A stretch of 64,000 nucleotides of DNA from NCBI GenBank assembly GCA_905221605.1, contig CAJNDS010000394.1, forward strand, positions 62,001 through 126,000, read 5' to 3'. Of this stretch, positions 1-12,219 are shown piece after piece; the first letter of the stretch is position 1, and each line of letters begins with the position of its first letter. The position numbers and the translations under genes were made by a program. The stretch comes from Symbiodinium natans (taxonomy: Eukaryota > Sar > Dinophyceae > Suessiales > Symbiodiniaceae). The notes below the pieces were generated by a model. The model did not search any database, was not told where the DNA came from, and was given only the letters and a program-made list of their open reading frames with translations.

Positions 1-138
1 CTAGACCCTAAACCGAACTCCTGCCTCCCTTGTGAGCGAGGTGCAGCTCTTCCAGCTCGGCCGCTTGAGCCAGGTCCACGCGGAGCTTCGGCACGGGCCC
101 GGCCATGCTGGCTGCATGCTTCTACGGATACAATCTAG

Positions 139-286
139 GTTTAGGGTTTAGGGTTTAGGGTTTAGGGTTTAGGGTTTAGGGTTTAGGGTTTAGGGTTTAG
201 GGTTTAGGGTTTAGGGTTTAGGGTTTAGGGTTTAGGGTTTGGGGTTTAGCGTTTAGGGTTTAGGGTTTAGGGTTGCAGCTTTAAGC
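139..286 (+). repeat. Interstitial telomere-like array (TTTAGGG)n
   Basis: About 20 head-to-tail TTTAGGG units, nearly perfect, with a TTTGGGG and a TTTAGCG variant near the right end. The array is flanked on both sides by unique sequence, so it is not a chromosome end in this window. Reading frames through it are artefacts. Confidence 0.95.
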
Positions 287-994
287 GTAGTTTAGGGCTT
301 CCGTGTCGGGAGTTCGTGCATCTTTCTGCACGACTGTTCGGTCCTTCCGGAGCTGCAGCTAACGTGGCTGAGTCGCGCTGTGGGGCTGGTACGGTTGCGT
401 GGGTGCAGTAGCGGCGTTCTTGTTTCTTGATGCCGTGGCGCTGAAAGGTTCTAGGCCAAAAGAGCGAGCTCGGACCCCCAACTTCACCGAACATCATGCT
501 GGGCACCTTCAGTTACATTCTAGGCGGTGGCAGCCAGAAACGCAGGAGTTTTCTTGCAGACTGATGCCTGAAATCGACGATCTCATGAGCTCCGAAGCTC
601 ACATCATGGCACAACGATTCTTGCAGTTGTCCATGCAGCTCTCCGCAGGCAGGTCCGCGGCAAGCTCACGTCTCACCAGGGGATCTGCAATGACCTCTGA
701 ACACGTACTCTCCGAAGCAGTGCCAATGCTCATTGTGGTTCAAAGAGGCCGAACACCCAGGACCTCATCTGAGCTGCCGGCAGATTGCGAGGAAGGGGTG
801 GCGGCCCCACCGAGGTGTCTCGCTGGCAGCGAGGTCTGAGGGGACACGTGAAACCAGTAGGCTTGTGTACATCTTCTGCTATACTCTGCATTACTGTTCC
901 TCTTGCGTTTTCTTATGCGTATTCATAGAAACTACGTGACAGCTTTACGAATATTCAGCTTATTGTTCTTCAGAAAGGGGTGCGCTGGCTATGG

Positions 995-1092
995 CCATGC
1001 CTCCAATGATCCTCTTGCAATCTCCACGTTGCGCAACTCCTCCTCGAGCTTCCTCTTCGCTGCTTGAAGTGCCCGAATCTCCTCCTCTTCGC
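995..1092 (-). CDS. Candidate exon: charged coiled coil
   Basis: The minus frame encodes about 31 residues rich in Glu, Lys, Arg and Leu with heptad spacing (IRALQAAKRKLEEELRNVEI is the core), ending near a Trp codon. The composition is typical of a coiled coil and unlike the surrounding noncoding DNA. The family is not recognised and the flanking splice sites were not resolved. It may belong to the same minus-strand gene as the Gln/Leu-rich helix at about 1.7-1.9 kb. Confidence 0.4.
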
Positions 1093-1699
1093 AGCTACAG
1101 CCACACAGCTCCGACTCCCATCATCAATCTTCACAAACTCTTCTTGCAGCTTGAGTTTGTGTACATGTGTCTGCAGATGTCTGCAGGGAAGATCTCTGCC
1201 CTGATTTCTGTCAGGGACGGTGCCTCCAAGCCCGTCCGTGTCTGAGCAGCTTCGCGGGCTCCAGCCTTTCGCAAGCCGGGCATCAACGGATTTTCAGGAC
1301 ACTTCGATTATATATGGATGTCGAAAAACTGAAGAATACGTATACACATACATACATACCATGTGTAACAAGTCATTCGGGGAGCATGGTGGAGTTCATC
1401 CCTACTGATTGCACGGGCAATGGGATGTGGGGAGGGCGACGTCAGGGGCCTGCACAATGACTGGCTCACTACTTCCATGTGCTCAGGAGTCACCAGTGTG
1501 CGTTTCACATCACAGGCCAGTGGTGTACCATGGTACTTGCACACGCACTCGCACTTGCACGGCTGTCAACAAAAGGGACGTGTGGCACAGCTTGACGTCG
1601 CGAGCCGACTTCAGGGCCTGAGAAATTCGTGCGTGCAGGGGACAAAACTCCGTGCTACCGATGACCACTGCACATCGATGACCGACGCGCTGTCCACCC

Positions 1700-1893
1700 C
1701 CGACGGCCTCAGCCTGATGCCTCACGGCATCGGCATTCTGCAGGGATCCCTGAAGCTTGGCGTGCTCATGCTGCAAGTCTAGCAGCTGCTCCTGCACCAC
1801 AGAAGACACGTGATCCTTCTGAAAGTTGAACGAGACGCGAAGTGCGGATGGACTCGGAAGCTTGAAGGAAATCACCAGGGAAGTATTCACCAA
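1700..1893 (-). CDS. Candidate exon: helical, Gln/Leu-rich
   Basis: An open minus frame encodes a helix-forming stretch (SSVVQEQLLDLQHEHAKLQG is its core). It lies about 0.6 kb upstream, on the same strand, of the coiled-coil exon near 1.0 kb. The two could be parts of one gene, but no splice pair links them by eye. No family recognised. Confidence 0.3.
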
Positions 1894-2035
1894 GCGTTTT
1901 CTGGGGGGGGGGGGGGGGGACCCTGTATCTCAGCCCTGAACCGAACCCCAAGCCCTTACCGCAAGCCCCATTAGTAGCTGGAGACCGCCTCAACCCGCGC
2001 CCGCTGCAGCTCTTCACTTCGGCTCTTCTCCTGTC

Positions 2036-2372
2036 AAGAGCACGTGCGCTTCAGGGGGGGTGGCTCTTTGCGGCTGTACGCAGGCAACAGCATCGCCCAG
2101 GCTCGGTGCCCTGGCAAATCTGGGGGGAAGATCGGGAGTGTGAGGTGTTTGGAGACAAGCAGAAGCAAAAATTGCGCGCGAGGATTCTTGCGAGTGCACG
2201 ATAAGAATGTATATGTTTCGTGTGCAAGCAGGCATCCTCGCGCACAATTTTGCTTTTGCTTGCCTCCAAACACATCACACTCCCGATCTTCCCCGGGTGG
2301 GGCCCGAGTCCGGGCGATGTGGTTGCCTGCATAGCTGCAGCCAGGCTCATGTGTGCTCTTTTCGAACACGCA
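2036..2372. repeat. Fold-back element: ~130-bp imperfect inverted repeat
   Basis: The left arm (about 2036-2200) read as its complement matches the right arm (about 2208-2372) almost continuously, with a short AT-rich spacer around 2200-2210. Shared blocks include ATCCTCGCGC, CTCCAAACAC, TCACACTCCCGATCTTCCCC and GGGCGATG. Arm identity is roughly 80% by eye. This is the form of a fold-back transposon or MITE-like hairpin. No transposase is present. Frames in the arms mirror each other on the two strands and should not be read as genes. Confidence 0.75.
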
Positions 2373-2644
2373 GGTCCCGCAGCACGATGCCATAGCTCGT
2401 ACGATACGAAAAGCGAAGTCTGTCAGAAAAAGAATACCGGCGCATCATGGTGTGTACCACCTCTTCCAAGATATGTCAGGCCTGTTTAGGGCCTTCAGGG
2501 CCTTAAGGCCTTTCAGGGTTTAGGGCAAAACTCCTCCTACAGCCAGCACGAGGGCACAAGCAGCTGGCCACCAGCCTGGAACTTGACTTCAAGAGCCTGA
2601 GGGACGAGAGCATGCCGACACAAAGGAGACAACACAAGCAGCGC

Positions 2645-2795
2645 GGACCCTGACCCCTAAACCCAAACATGCTGAACCCTAAACCCTAAGACCCATAACC
2701 TTAAAGCTTATAACCCTAAAACCCTAAAACCCTAGAACCCTCAAACCCTCAAACCCTCAAACCCTCAAACCCTCAAACCCTAAACCCTAAAACCC
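2645..2795 (-). repeat. Degenerate CCCTAAA array
   Basis: Complement-orientation telomere-like units, mostly decayed, including a run of AAACCCTC variants at about 2740-2775. The orientation is opposite to the array at 139-286. A C homopolymer follows at about 2861-2877. Confidence 0.85.
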
Positions 2796-3937
2796 AAACA
2801 AAACACACGGAAGGAACTGGGGGACTCCGGGCCTGTTAGGGGTCCGGGCCTGCAGCGCCCCCCCCCCCCCCCCCCGCAAAACACTCAGCGACTCGGGTCA
2901 AGGCAGCACGTGCACTCGCCTCCTCCTCTCGGGCCTGTGTTGCCTGCAGGAGCTTTTTGAGGGGAGGTCGGACTTTGGGGTTGTGGAGGTTTAGGGTTCA
3001 GGGTTTACGGCTTGAGGTTCTAGGCTTTGGGGAATTTAACAAACTGTTTGGGCCGTGGACGGCTTTTGGGCTTCTAGGCTGGCCGAAAAAGCTGGGCACC
3101 TGTTGCAGTTCCTTCTTCAAGACGCCGACCTGTCAAGGGCAAGGCAAAAACCCTAAACCCTAAGCCCTGAATCTTAAACGCTTTTTACCTTGTAACCCTG
3201 AACCTTTCGAAGCCTACACCTTTTAACCCTAAACTTGGGGTGCTCCCCCTTCTCCTAACAGCTCTTTTTTACAGGGATTGTAGAATCCCCTATAAAACTC
3301 CCTATGAAGGACTGCATAAGGGACCCTAAAACCCTAAACCCCCACCAGAGTCGCTCAGACGGTGCATGGAGGCCTGGGTGGAGGCCACTTCGTGGCTTCG
3401 GCGAAGGTCCTCCAACTTGGAGACTGACGCCTTCGCCAGGCAACGGACGCGGAGAGGGTGCGCAAGAGGATGGCTGCTCTAGATCCCCAACTTGTAGGCC
3501 CTGAAACCTGCACGTGGACCCATCCAAACGTTCTTGTTCAAACCGAAACAAAGGGCTGCTTAGATACCACAACAGAGGCCCAGGAAAGGGCCTGGTATTC
3601 GTGGCCAGCCCCCTATCCCAGGGGGCCTCGCACGCAACGAAGCCCTGCTGCAAGGACTGCTTCGCTTCGCCGTCAGCCCCCTCTTTGCCGAGCTCACCCT
3701 CTCCGGTGATGCTGCCCAGGGCGCTGGCCAGCGTGAAGACGCGATCCTGTTTGGGCCTACGTACTTAGATTCATATAGGGTTTAGGTTTAGGGTTTAGCC
3801 CTCAAAAGCCCCACAACCTTCTTGAGCTACCCAGTCCCTGCCGAAAACAAAACGCTCCCGAAGTAACAACGGTCTTAAAGCCCCAGTACTGATGGATATT
3901 CTACCGATGAATCATCTCCTATGTTCAGTTTATAATA

Positions 3938-3975
3938 TACATGAAAAAAAAATATATATATATATATATATATTG
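3938..3975. repeat. A tract followed by (TA)n microsatellite
   Basis: A run of A followed by about 13 TA dinucleotides, leading into an AT-rich stretch to about 4100. No coding signal. Confidence 0.9.
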
Positions 3976-4204
3976 AGATTTGATTTGTTTTGACATTTAC
4001 CTATCTATTTATTACTTATTTATTCATTGATGAATTTGTACTTTTTAGTTCATTTCTGTGTATACTTATATTTGTATTCATATTTCTTTATTGCCATTTC
4101 ATCCAGGCCGAGGAATCTCTCAGCATCGGCCTTCAGGTCGACGGCCTCCTGCATCGCGCCGATGCACGGGTTGCACACTCGTTGCAAGGCGGCCTCGCCT
4201 CGAA

Positions 4205-4320
4205 AGGTTTAGGGTTTAGGGTTTAGGGTTTAGGGTTTAGGGTTTAGGGTTTAGGGTTTAGGGTGTAGGGTTTAGGATTTAGGGTACAGGGTTCAGGGTT
4301 TAGGGCTTAGGGCTTAGGGT
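4205..4320 (+). repeat. TTTAGGG array with decaying right edge
   Basis: About 9 good TTTAGGG units, then variants (TGTAGGG, TTTAGGA, TACAGGG, TTCAGGG, CTTAGGG) that fade into unique DNA by about 4330. Such gradual decay is expected of an old interstitial array. Confidence 0.93.
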
Positions 4321-4856
4321 TCAGAGTGTTGGAGCGTTTGCAGGGTTTATTGGGTTTACAGGGGTTTAGGGATATTGCAGGGTTTATGGGGGGGGTTTCA
4401 GGGCTCTACAGCGTTCATAATTTTGGGGTTTAGGGTTGACAGGGCTTGGCAGGGTCAAGAGGGTTTGGCTAGGGTTCTCTCAGAAGCCTGGGAGTTGCAG
4501 AGGGTGCCGACCATTGGTTCAATGGAACTGTATACGCGCCAGCATTCCCGCACCCCCCCAATGGTATCCCCCTTGCGGTTCATTCATTTCGGGTGTTAGA
4601 ATTAAGGTTTTGGGTATACGATTCCCTCCCTTCCCACCAGTCCAGGTTTGGGCTTCCGGTTCCTTCTGGAGTTTTGGATTTTGGGGCTTGGAATAGTGTT
4701 CAGAGCTTGGACTGTACCGGTTTCGCGCCTTTGAAGGCGATGGTGCTGGGCGAGCAGGAAGCGCACACACTGAGATTGCACCTGGACACATGTGTTGGGG
4801 ACCTTCTCATGAAGATGAGCGTCTAACAGGATTGATCCTGAATCAGAATCCAGTAC

Positions 4857-4935
4857 CCCCCCCCCCCCCCCCCCCCCCCCACCTAAACCTAAGCCTTGAA
4901 CCCTGAACCCTGAACCCTAAACCCTAAAATCCCTA
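4857..4935 (-). repeat. C homopolymer (about 24 nt) joined to CCCTAAA units
   Basis: A poly-C tract leads directly into complement-orientation telomere-like units. Comparable G or C tracts occur at about 1902-1919, 2861-2877, 12789-12806, 26217-26235 and 63276-63302. Their exact lengths are uncertain because sequencing of long G/C runs is error-prone. Confidence 0.85.
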
Positions 4936-5084
4936 ATTCCTAATCCCGAATTCAGAAAACAACTCCCCCATGTCCAAGCCATGGAACATTCGGCAGTGGT
5001 GCCGCGGGCGCATCCAGCGCTTCCCAAGCCTCGGAGCTCCAAGACTTGGGCTTCGGCTAAGGGGGCCTACAGTAAGTATCAGTA

Positions 5085-5135
5085 ACCCTAGCCCTAAACC
5101 CTAAACCCTAAACCCCAAACCCTAAACCCTTTACC
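5085..5135 (-). repeat. Short CCCTAAA array
   Basis: About 6 complement-orientation units, one of them CCCCAAA. Another short block of the same orientation lies at about 5735-5767. Confidence 0.85.
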
Positions 5136-5569
5136 CTGGAATCGTCAAAACCAGCATACTCTTCAGCTGCTGCGAGTACGGGGCCGCGCCTACTGGGTGC
5201 CGAGCGAAGCATTGCACACAGCGCACGTTTCGGCATTCTGAAACAAGCTCTGTCTTCGCAAAGCATCCGCCTTGCTTAGAGAGAAGATCGGGGCATGGGC
5301 TTTGGGTTTAAGACGGATCCCAGCCGGCAGCACAAAGACCCTGAAACCTTTCGCGCCTGGGAGGAAGTCACGGAGTGTGCACTGATCTGCTTCGGCAAGC
5401 TCACCTCCTCCGCGTGTGGCGCGTGCAGCTTGCAGGATGAAAGCTTAGGGTCTTGGACTTTCCGCCGAGTGGAGGAAAAAGCAGGAAGGCTCTGTGACAA
5501 AGTGAGGTCGAGCGCATCCTGCTAGAGTTACTGGCGTCCCCCCACACCGCGGTAGGTTCTCGCACCTCA

Positions 5570-8500
5570 TCAGCGTCACCCTCGGCGAAGGGGTTGCTCG
5601 TAGCCGCCTGCTCCAATCGTTTCTGTTCTTGCCCCTAAACTAAAACGGGTCATGAGCATCGTGACCGATCGTCGCACTGCTACCACTCACAAGCATGGGC
5701 CCACCCCGTACCGGCTACCGTAAGGGCCCTAAAACCTGACCCTAAACCCTGAACCCTAAACCCTAACGCGTTGACGAATCCTACGCTCCAAGTAGGGTTT
5801 GGGGCCCTGAAGGTCCACCCAGCGCCTCGCTGGTCCCGGACTGCACAGGCGCAACCGGTGCACCAGCGTCCACCGACTCGCGCGGACCGGCCTCCTAGGA
5901 AGAAAGAAGTTATCATCATAATCATAACAGTAGCAACGGTAGTAAGAAGAATAACATGTATAGCAATAAGACAAAGGACGCCGCAGAACAGGGCGTTTAA
6001 AGTCGTAGCTTCAAAACCACAACCTGCAGCCCAGACCCTGTGAGCCTGCAGGCCGTTGCTGAAGGGATTCCGGCCGGACTCCTTTCAAAAGGGGCTTAGG
6101 GTCCGAGGGACTGAGGTTTAGTTTAAGGCTTCAAGGTGTAGATTTTGCAGTGCAAACATGCGAGCCCGATAACCCTCTGAACCCCCCGAGTCCTCTGAGC
6201 CGCCTGCATCGAATGGGTTCGGCGGCGCGGCACTGGCGCTCGCCTGCTGGTCATGTCGCGGCTCGCGCTTTGGGAAAGTTGGAAAGGACCTTTGCTGTTC
6301 AACTGCTGCTTTATTCTCTTCACGATGCTTACTAGGCAAGCTGGATTCTCTATGCAATCGGAAAAATAACACGAAAACAGTGGACAAGAAATCCAGTCGT
6401 GCAGATGTACGCCTGTCAATTGACTTGCGAGGGCGATGCCCGATTCAGGCATACGTCAGGCGATTTGGCAGCCACGCCTGAGTTTAGGCTTTCAGAGTTA
6501 GGTGTAGGCTGGTAGACGACGAGGGTTTAGGACTTTTTAGGGGGTTTAGGCCCAAGAGCCTCCTCATCGGCGCCTGCAAAAGGATTTGCCATGGCATCGC
6601 TGGGCACGTGCGTTGCTCCATGAAAATGCAGGCAACGTAGGTCAATGTAGGTCTGTGTGGAGTGCGCTGAGGGAAACCCGACATCGCTGCTCGTCTGGTC
6701 TGCTGTTGCGCATGCTATCCGGGTGGTGGCGGCGTGCGGATGTTGTGAGGATCCAAGATGCTTGTTGCCAAAGGCAGAAGGCTCGGGCACGCAGTGAACT
6801 CTCTGGATGCCTCCGTCACTTTGCCCTGGCAAACTTTCACAACTTCCACCTGTCCTTGCCCCAGCCCTGTTCCTTTTTGGGCCCGTCTGCTTCCTGGCCC
6901 GCCGAGCTTGCCCCGACGGACAGGAGGGCCGACCGGCCGCGCTGCGCCCCGCAGCACAAAGTCCGGTCAGCCCACTTGGTCCACCAGCACCTTCAAGCGC
7001 AACATGGTTAAGCCATGAAGAGTACACTGAGCAAACACCAAGCCACGGAATGTACCAAAAGACGGGGCTCTGCGGTCATGGCACGGCGTCCGTGCCACGA
7101 GTTTGGCTCCTGGTCACAACCCGGCGCTTTGCCTTAAAAGCTCGGCAGGAGGAAGCCGAAGACAGGGCTATCTCATACTTTCACGTCTGACACGTTCTGA
7201 CACTGCCAGGGTGCAGGAGGGGCGTCTGCGACAAAGTCTGGATCTTCCTCATCATCATCCTGCGGTGATCATTCTTCGAACCAACTGCTCTACTTGGGGG
7301 AGCTGCGGCGACCTCGAAGTCGGGGTCATCTTCCTCTGAGCGACGCTGAACAACCGAGGCCAGGTAAGCCAAGAGCGCTGGCCCGTCGGCGCCTCGCTGC
7401 ACACAAAGGTCTGTGATGTGCGAAACAGGTCGCGCAGGCACTTTTCCCAGCACATTCCCGCACTCCGCCTTTAAATGTTACATACATTTACATGTACATA
7501 CTGTGTATATACAAGCTTTACATCTAAACAAACAAAGAAGTAGACAAATAAATGCACATTTATACATATATGCAGACATCCGCATACAATCCGCGCCTGC
7601 GAGATTACCGAAGACAGTGGGCTTCTTCTCGCTCAGCCGGTGGATGATCAGCTCCCCTCCGCGCGGGCCCGAGTTGGAGCCCGCCTCCGCGTCGAAGATG
7701 TCCTGACCGGGATTCCAAGCTTCAGCAGGGCTTGAGCTCAGGGTTTTGGTCATGATCAGCGGAAGGTCATGGAAGGTCCAAAAACATAAATAGAGCTACA
7801 CAAGGCCAAAGATCGGGGGCCTCAATCGGTAAGAAGACGGCGGGCTTGGGCAGGAAACACAGGCCCGCGGAGAGGGGATACAAGACGCCTTCCTCGGGCA
7901 AATCTGGCAGCTGCAAGCACACATCTGAAAACCCGACAACCCTAGCCCCCAAAACCCAAAAACCACAGCCCAATGCCTCCCGAAAAAAATCTCAACACCC
8001 CAACACACTCAAACCCACTGTTCAGGTGAGGGTCATCAACGCCTTTCCAGGCCTGAACTGCCTCCAGCACGCAAGTCGCAGGCTCGGGCGACAGGGCCTC
8101 TGCAAGGAGCTCGGAGCCCTCAGGTGCCCTCAAGTGGGTTTAGGGTTTAGGGTTTAGGGTTTAGGGTTTAGGGTAAAGGGGGAGGGTTACAGGGCTTGTC
8201 GAGTAAGGTTTGCGAGCTTGTAGGGCTTCTCGAGCTTACAGGGCTTGAAGGGTTTATAGGGTTTGTGACTTGTAGATGTAAGGTTTGGGGTGCGGGTGTG
8301 GGATTTTAAGGCTGGTGAGGGGCTTAGACGAGCGCCTTGTCCGCGCCGATCATGGTTTCAAGACACTTCGAAAGCACCTGGGACAGTTGTCTCATTAGGT
8401 TAGGAGCTTCAGTCTTGGGAGCCTTCAGGAGCTCTTGGGAGCATTGGGGGGGAAGATGTGGGTTGCCTACCCACCTTAGACACCTAGCTGCTGGAGTGCA

Positions 8501-8880
8501 TTAGACATGCTTGAGCAGCTCCCTCCAGATTCTGGTCCTGTGCTCTGGGTCCTTGTGTCGCATTTCACCTTTCTCTCAGGAAAGGCACCCTGATGCCAAG
8601 AGCTGCTGCAAAGTAATCAATCGAAGCATGAGGCGTTAAATGGGGAGTATCTGCGGTCCTATCCAAACACTTGGTGCAGGGGGGGGTGCACAACGTCTCC
8701 ATGACTATGGCTCATGTGTAGGTGCCTCCTGTGAGAACAAATCAAGAACCTCCACTGATTCACAAGGCGGCGCCAGGTACTCCGACGTCTCGCCTGCTGC
8801 CGCCAAATCCTTGCGCACATGAAGGATGAGTCCAGGGGCCTGCTGCACTGCCATAGAACCCTGAAACCATTCGTAACCTA
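5570..8880 (-). CDS. Candidate multi-exon gene with NPF motifs (endocytic-adaptor-like)
   Basis: Several minus-frame segments look coding. Three carry an Asn-Pro-Phe tripeptide followed by acidic residues: near 6570 (ANPFAGADEEAL), near 6220 (PPNPFDAGGSEDS) and near 5590 (SNPFAEGDADEV). Upstream segments at about 7210-7430 (ending SEEDDPDFEVAAAPP), 7600-7750 (GGELIIHRLSEKKPTVFGNL) and 8720-8880 (SVEVLDLFSQEAP, loosely like a clathrin-box peptide) are also acidic and open. NPF binds EH domains in proteins such as epsin and SCAMP, so an endocytic adaptor tail is one reading. No ENTH/ANTH or SCAMP membrane domain was found and the splice sites are not solved. A small (TTTAGGG)n block at 8137-8176 would be intronic. 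Confidence 0.35.
8137..8176 (+). repeat. Short TTTAGGG array
   Basis: About 5 units in plus orientation, followed by loosely related AGGGTTT fragments to about 8290. Confidence 0.85.
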
Positions 8881-9264
8881 TCTTTGCTTGGGACAACAAA
8901 AGCAACAAAGCCTTCAACAACGACTCCTCCCAAATACAAGACTTCGCTATCCATCATAGTACGAATAACAATGATCATAACAATCATGATCATAATGTTA
9001 AATGGTTATCACCCTTCTTGAGCAGCAACCATAACCCAAAGACTCTAAAACGTAATCGTAAGCACTATACCACTAACAGTGATCATACCCATAGTGCAGG
9101 CACTAACAGCATTTAACAACAGTAACCATAACAATTCATCACGGCCATATCTCACAATACCAATACCACTGATCAGCACCATCGCTTGCCAGTTCCTCAC
9201 AGAGAAGTGGGGAGGCAGAGTTTCCCCAAATAATGCCGAGAAGGAGTGTATAGCCACCTAATTC

Positions 9265-9530
9265 CCAAATTAGCCTAAACCCTAAACCCGAAACCCAAAG
9301 AACCCTAAGAAGCCCCAGAACCCTAAACCAATCCTAAGAACCCTAAACCCTAACTAAGATCAGAACCAGCAAGATCCACGGCCTTCAGGATGCCAGCGCA
9401 GCGCTGATCTTCCCCCGCGGGCTGCAGAGCTGGTGGGCACTGCGGAGCCTGGTTTAGGGTTTGGGGTTTAGGGTTTGGGGTTTAGGGTTTGGGGTTTGGG
9501 GTTTGCGGTTTAGGGTTTAGGCGGGTTTAG
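9265..9530. repeat. Two telomere-like blocks in opposite orientation
   Basis: A CCCTAAA block (about 9265-9352) is followed, after about 95 bp of unique sequence, by a TTTAGGG/TTTGGGG block (about 9450-9530). The orientation switch implies inversion or independent insertions, not one ancestral array. Confidence 0.85.
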
Positions 9531-9949
9531 GGTCTGGTGGGGGGATGAAAAGGCATTTCAGGGACTTTTAGGGGACTTTTCGGGCTTTTTGTCAGTCAGG
9601 CTTCAGAGCTCTTCAGCAGCCACTCCAGAGATTTCAGGGATCAGTGCTCAGAAGCCTTAGATGCCCTGCCGCACCTTGGTGCCGTTGGCATTCAGCGCAA
9701 TGCACTGGCACCTGGCGCAGAGCTGATGGTGCGAAACGCAATGCTTTGTGGCTTGCGGGATGGCGTTACGTGATGCATGTAGACGCTACCATTGCTTTTG
9801 GAAGAGGGCTTCTGGGAAGTGGGCGGAGAACGAGCCATGAGAATTCCGACAACTGTCGCGGGCTACCCGCAGCATGAACTCCCAGGGTACACCGAAGCAA
9901 AACAAGAGCGTGTCGAACTCCGAACTAAAAACCCCGACATCTGTTCAAC

Positions 9950-11260
9950 TACTGTAGCAGCTGATGTGGACCTTCTGAGTCCTCGGCTCCTGTTTGCCAA
10001 CGGTCAGCGGCTGGGACAGAACTAGAACCAGCCTGCCAATGAATTGCATCGCCAACGTCAACAGTGCTGTACGAAACAACTCCGGCTGCCCCAAAAATTT
10101 CGCCGAGGCTCCAGTAGGTTTTGGCCACCGTTCCGGCTGTCCGGTTGGTTTCCAGCTTTGGCAGCTTGAGGAAGTAGCGTACAGCCTCGGTCCGTCTCGC
10201 CGCGCTGCCTACTGCATTCGCCATCCCATGTCCCGGTCCTCACAAGTTAGCTCGGCGATCTCAGCTGCGCGCGTCCCAGCGGATGGGCCCAAGCCTTGAG
10301 GTGAATTGCTATTTCGCCACACACTTCAAGCGAATGAGCAGCATAGCCAATGGCTGCAAAGTGTGCACAGATGCTCTTTTTAAGCTCACCACGGAGTCTT
10401 TCCACTGAAGGTTACGCCCGTGGAGGTGAAGATCATGTCATACCGCCCCCTGCCAAAGGAGATAACGAGATCAACCGATTAACTCTTCAAAGTCGAGTAC
10501 CACATTGGCTGCAGATTGACAACAACCGCAGTTTGTCCTACATTATCCGATGAACCCTAAACCCTGGTAGGCCCCAAATGGATGTCATGTCAGCACACGC
10601 CTGGGTGCGCTGAGCGACGTTCCTGGGAAAGTTGCCAACACCTGGCGCAGTTCCGTAAGCAGACACACTGCCTCTGGCCTACCTTTGCCTTGCGCCGCTG
10701 CAATGCTCATCTTGTCTCCGGCGACTTTGAAGAGTCACACAGAGTCAGACATTGTGACATGCAACCGTGTGGCATATGTCTTGATGGCTGGAGCGTTCCT
10801 CATGGTCGGCCGCAGGTTCGGAAACCAGACAAAAAAAAAGGGACTGTAGATTCAGAAACTGGAAACATGGAAAGCAGATTCGAGAATCACGAGAAAATCA
10901 AAAGATGCGGATTCGGGAAACAGGAAAACCACAGATTCGGCTTTCGTGTCCGGATCTTTCATCTCACACCTCCAGCGCAAAGTCATCAGCCCGCAGGCGG
11001 CGCTGGCAACACCAATGTCAGCATCCCTCCAAGAACCTTTCGGCTAGGCCTTTGCCCAAGTTCCCGAGGCAAGTTTCCTGCATGCGCCCGACCCTCAACC
11101 GCGCAGATTCTTGCATCGGGCTGGTTTCCACCTGGCTTCCTGAGAGCTAGTTTGTGATTCGCTGCGCGTTCCTCATTATTGAGCCACCGAGCCTCCGCCG
11201 GCAGAACGTCAGCGGGAGTCTCTTTGTTCAAGCACTTGATGGCCTGCTGCAGCAACCTGT
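9950..11260 (-). CDS. Candidate exons of unknown minus-strand gene
   Basis: Two minus-frame segments look protein-like: about 10090-10224 (Arg/Lys-rich, with KTYWSLGEIFGAAG) and about 11120-11290 (RLLQQAIKCLNKETPADVL followed by a charged helix). A stop codon and what looks like unspliced sequence separate the second segment from further similar residues at about 11300-11345. No family recognised. It could equally be a decayed retrogene. Confidence 0.25.
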
Positions 11261-12219
11261 CGGAGTTGTTGAGTTCCCAACCCTGATTCCTACAGAACTA
11301 CATGACCGACTTTGTGTCTTGACGCAGCTTGGGATGTAGGTTGGCGGCAAGCGCACCAACCATGAAAACAACAGGCACGGCTCTGCTGACTGCTCTGTCT
11401 CACAGAGGAATGAGCTCGTCGCGGCCACGTTGGTCGCCCCAAAGGACAAACAGGGCATGGATGAACCCATATCAATAGGGCGATCTGCTCCAACATCGCG
11501 AGCAAATTAGATCAAGAGCGAGGCGATCTTAGGGGGAAAATCATCTCAAACAATGCCCAGATTAGCTTCTCTGACGAGCTCTTAGTAGGGAATTGGGGAA
11601 TATGCCTCGGCCGATCCATATGGAGCATTTACAATCAGGCAGCTTAAGATATATGGCGATCCTAAATTGCCAAACTCCCAACCAAGCACCACGAACTTCG
11701 CCACTCACTGAGTCGTAAATTCCTTTCCTAAGCATGGTGCTGGGACTGAGGCCCCCCACGAGGCTGCAGCCGCCCTGTTGCCTGACAGCTTGGCCTTCCA
11801 TCAGAGTCTGCACACCATTGCCACGAAGAAACGAAAACAAAAAACTGTGAGAAAAAAACCCAAGAAAGTGGTACACAAGTGCACAAGTCAACCGCACCAC
11901 GCCTGCACCAGCTCCGCGAACTTCTCCGCGTCTTGCTTGGCCACTGCGGCCTCCATGGCTCTTGAGCCGAAGGTTGGAGAGTTAAAAGCGCCTTGGCGGT
12001 TAGAAGGTTTAGGGATATCTAGGGCTCAGGGATGCTCAGGGGTTTTGGATCACGGATCACTTCGGGCAATGTAGGGGTGCCTGGGTAGGGGGGTTAGGGT
12101 TCACGAGGGTTTGGGGCTGGGCCTTCTGGGGATCTGCATGTGGGAGCCCCCCCTGGCCTTGAGCCGAAAAGGCGGCATTGAAGCTGGAGGATCGAGTCCA
12201 TCACTCTCTACAGTTTATA

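Noticed and set aside
2014-2489. Cluster of overlapping frames on both strands
   Set aside because: They mirror each other across the fold-back arms, and no codon-level signal favours one strand.
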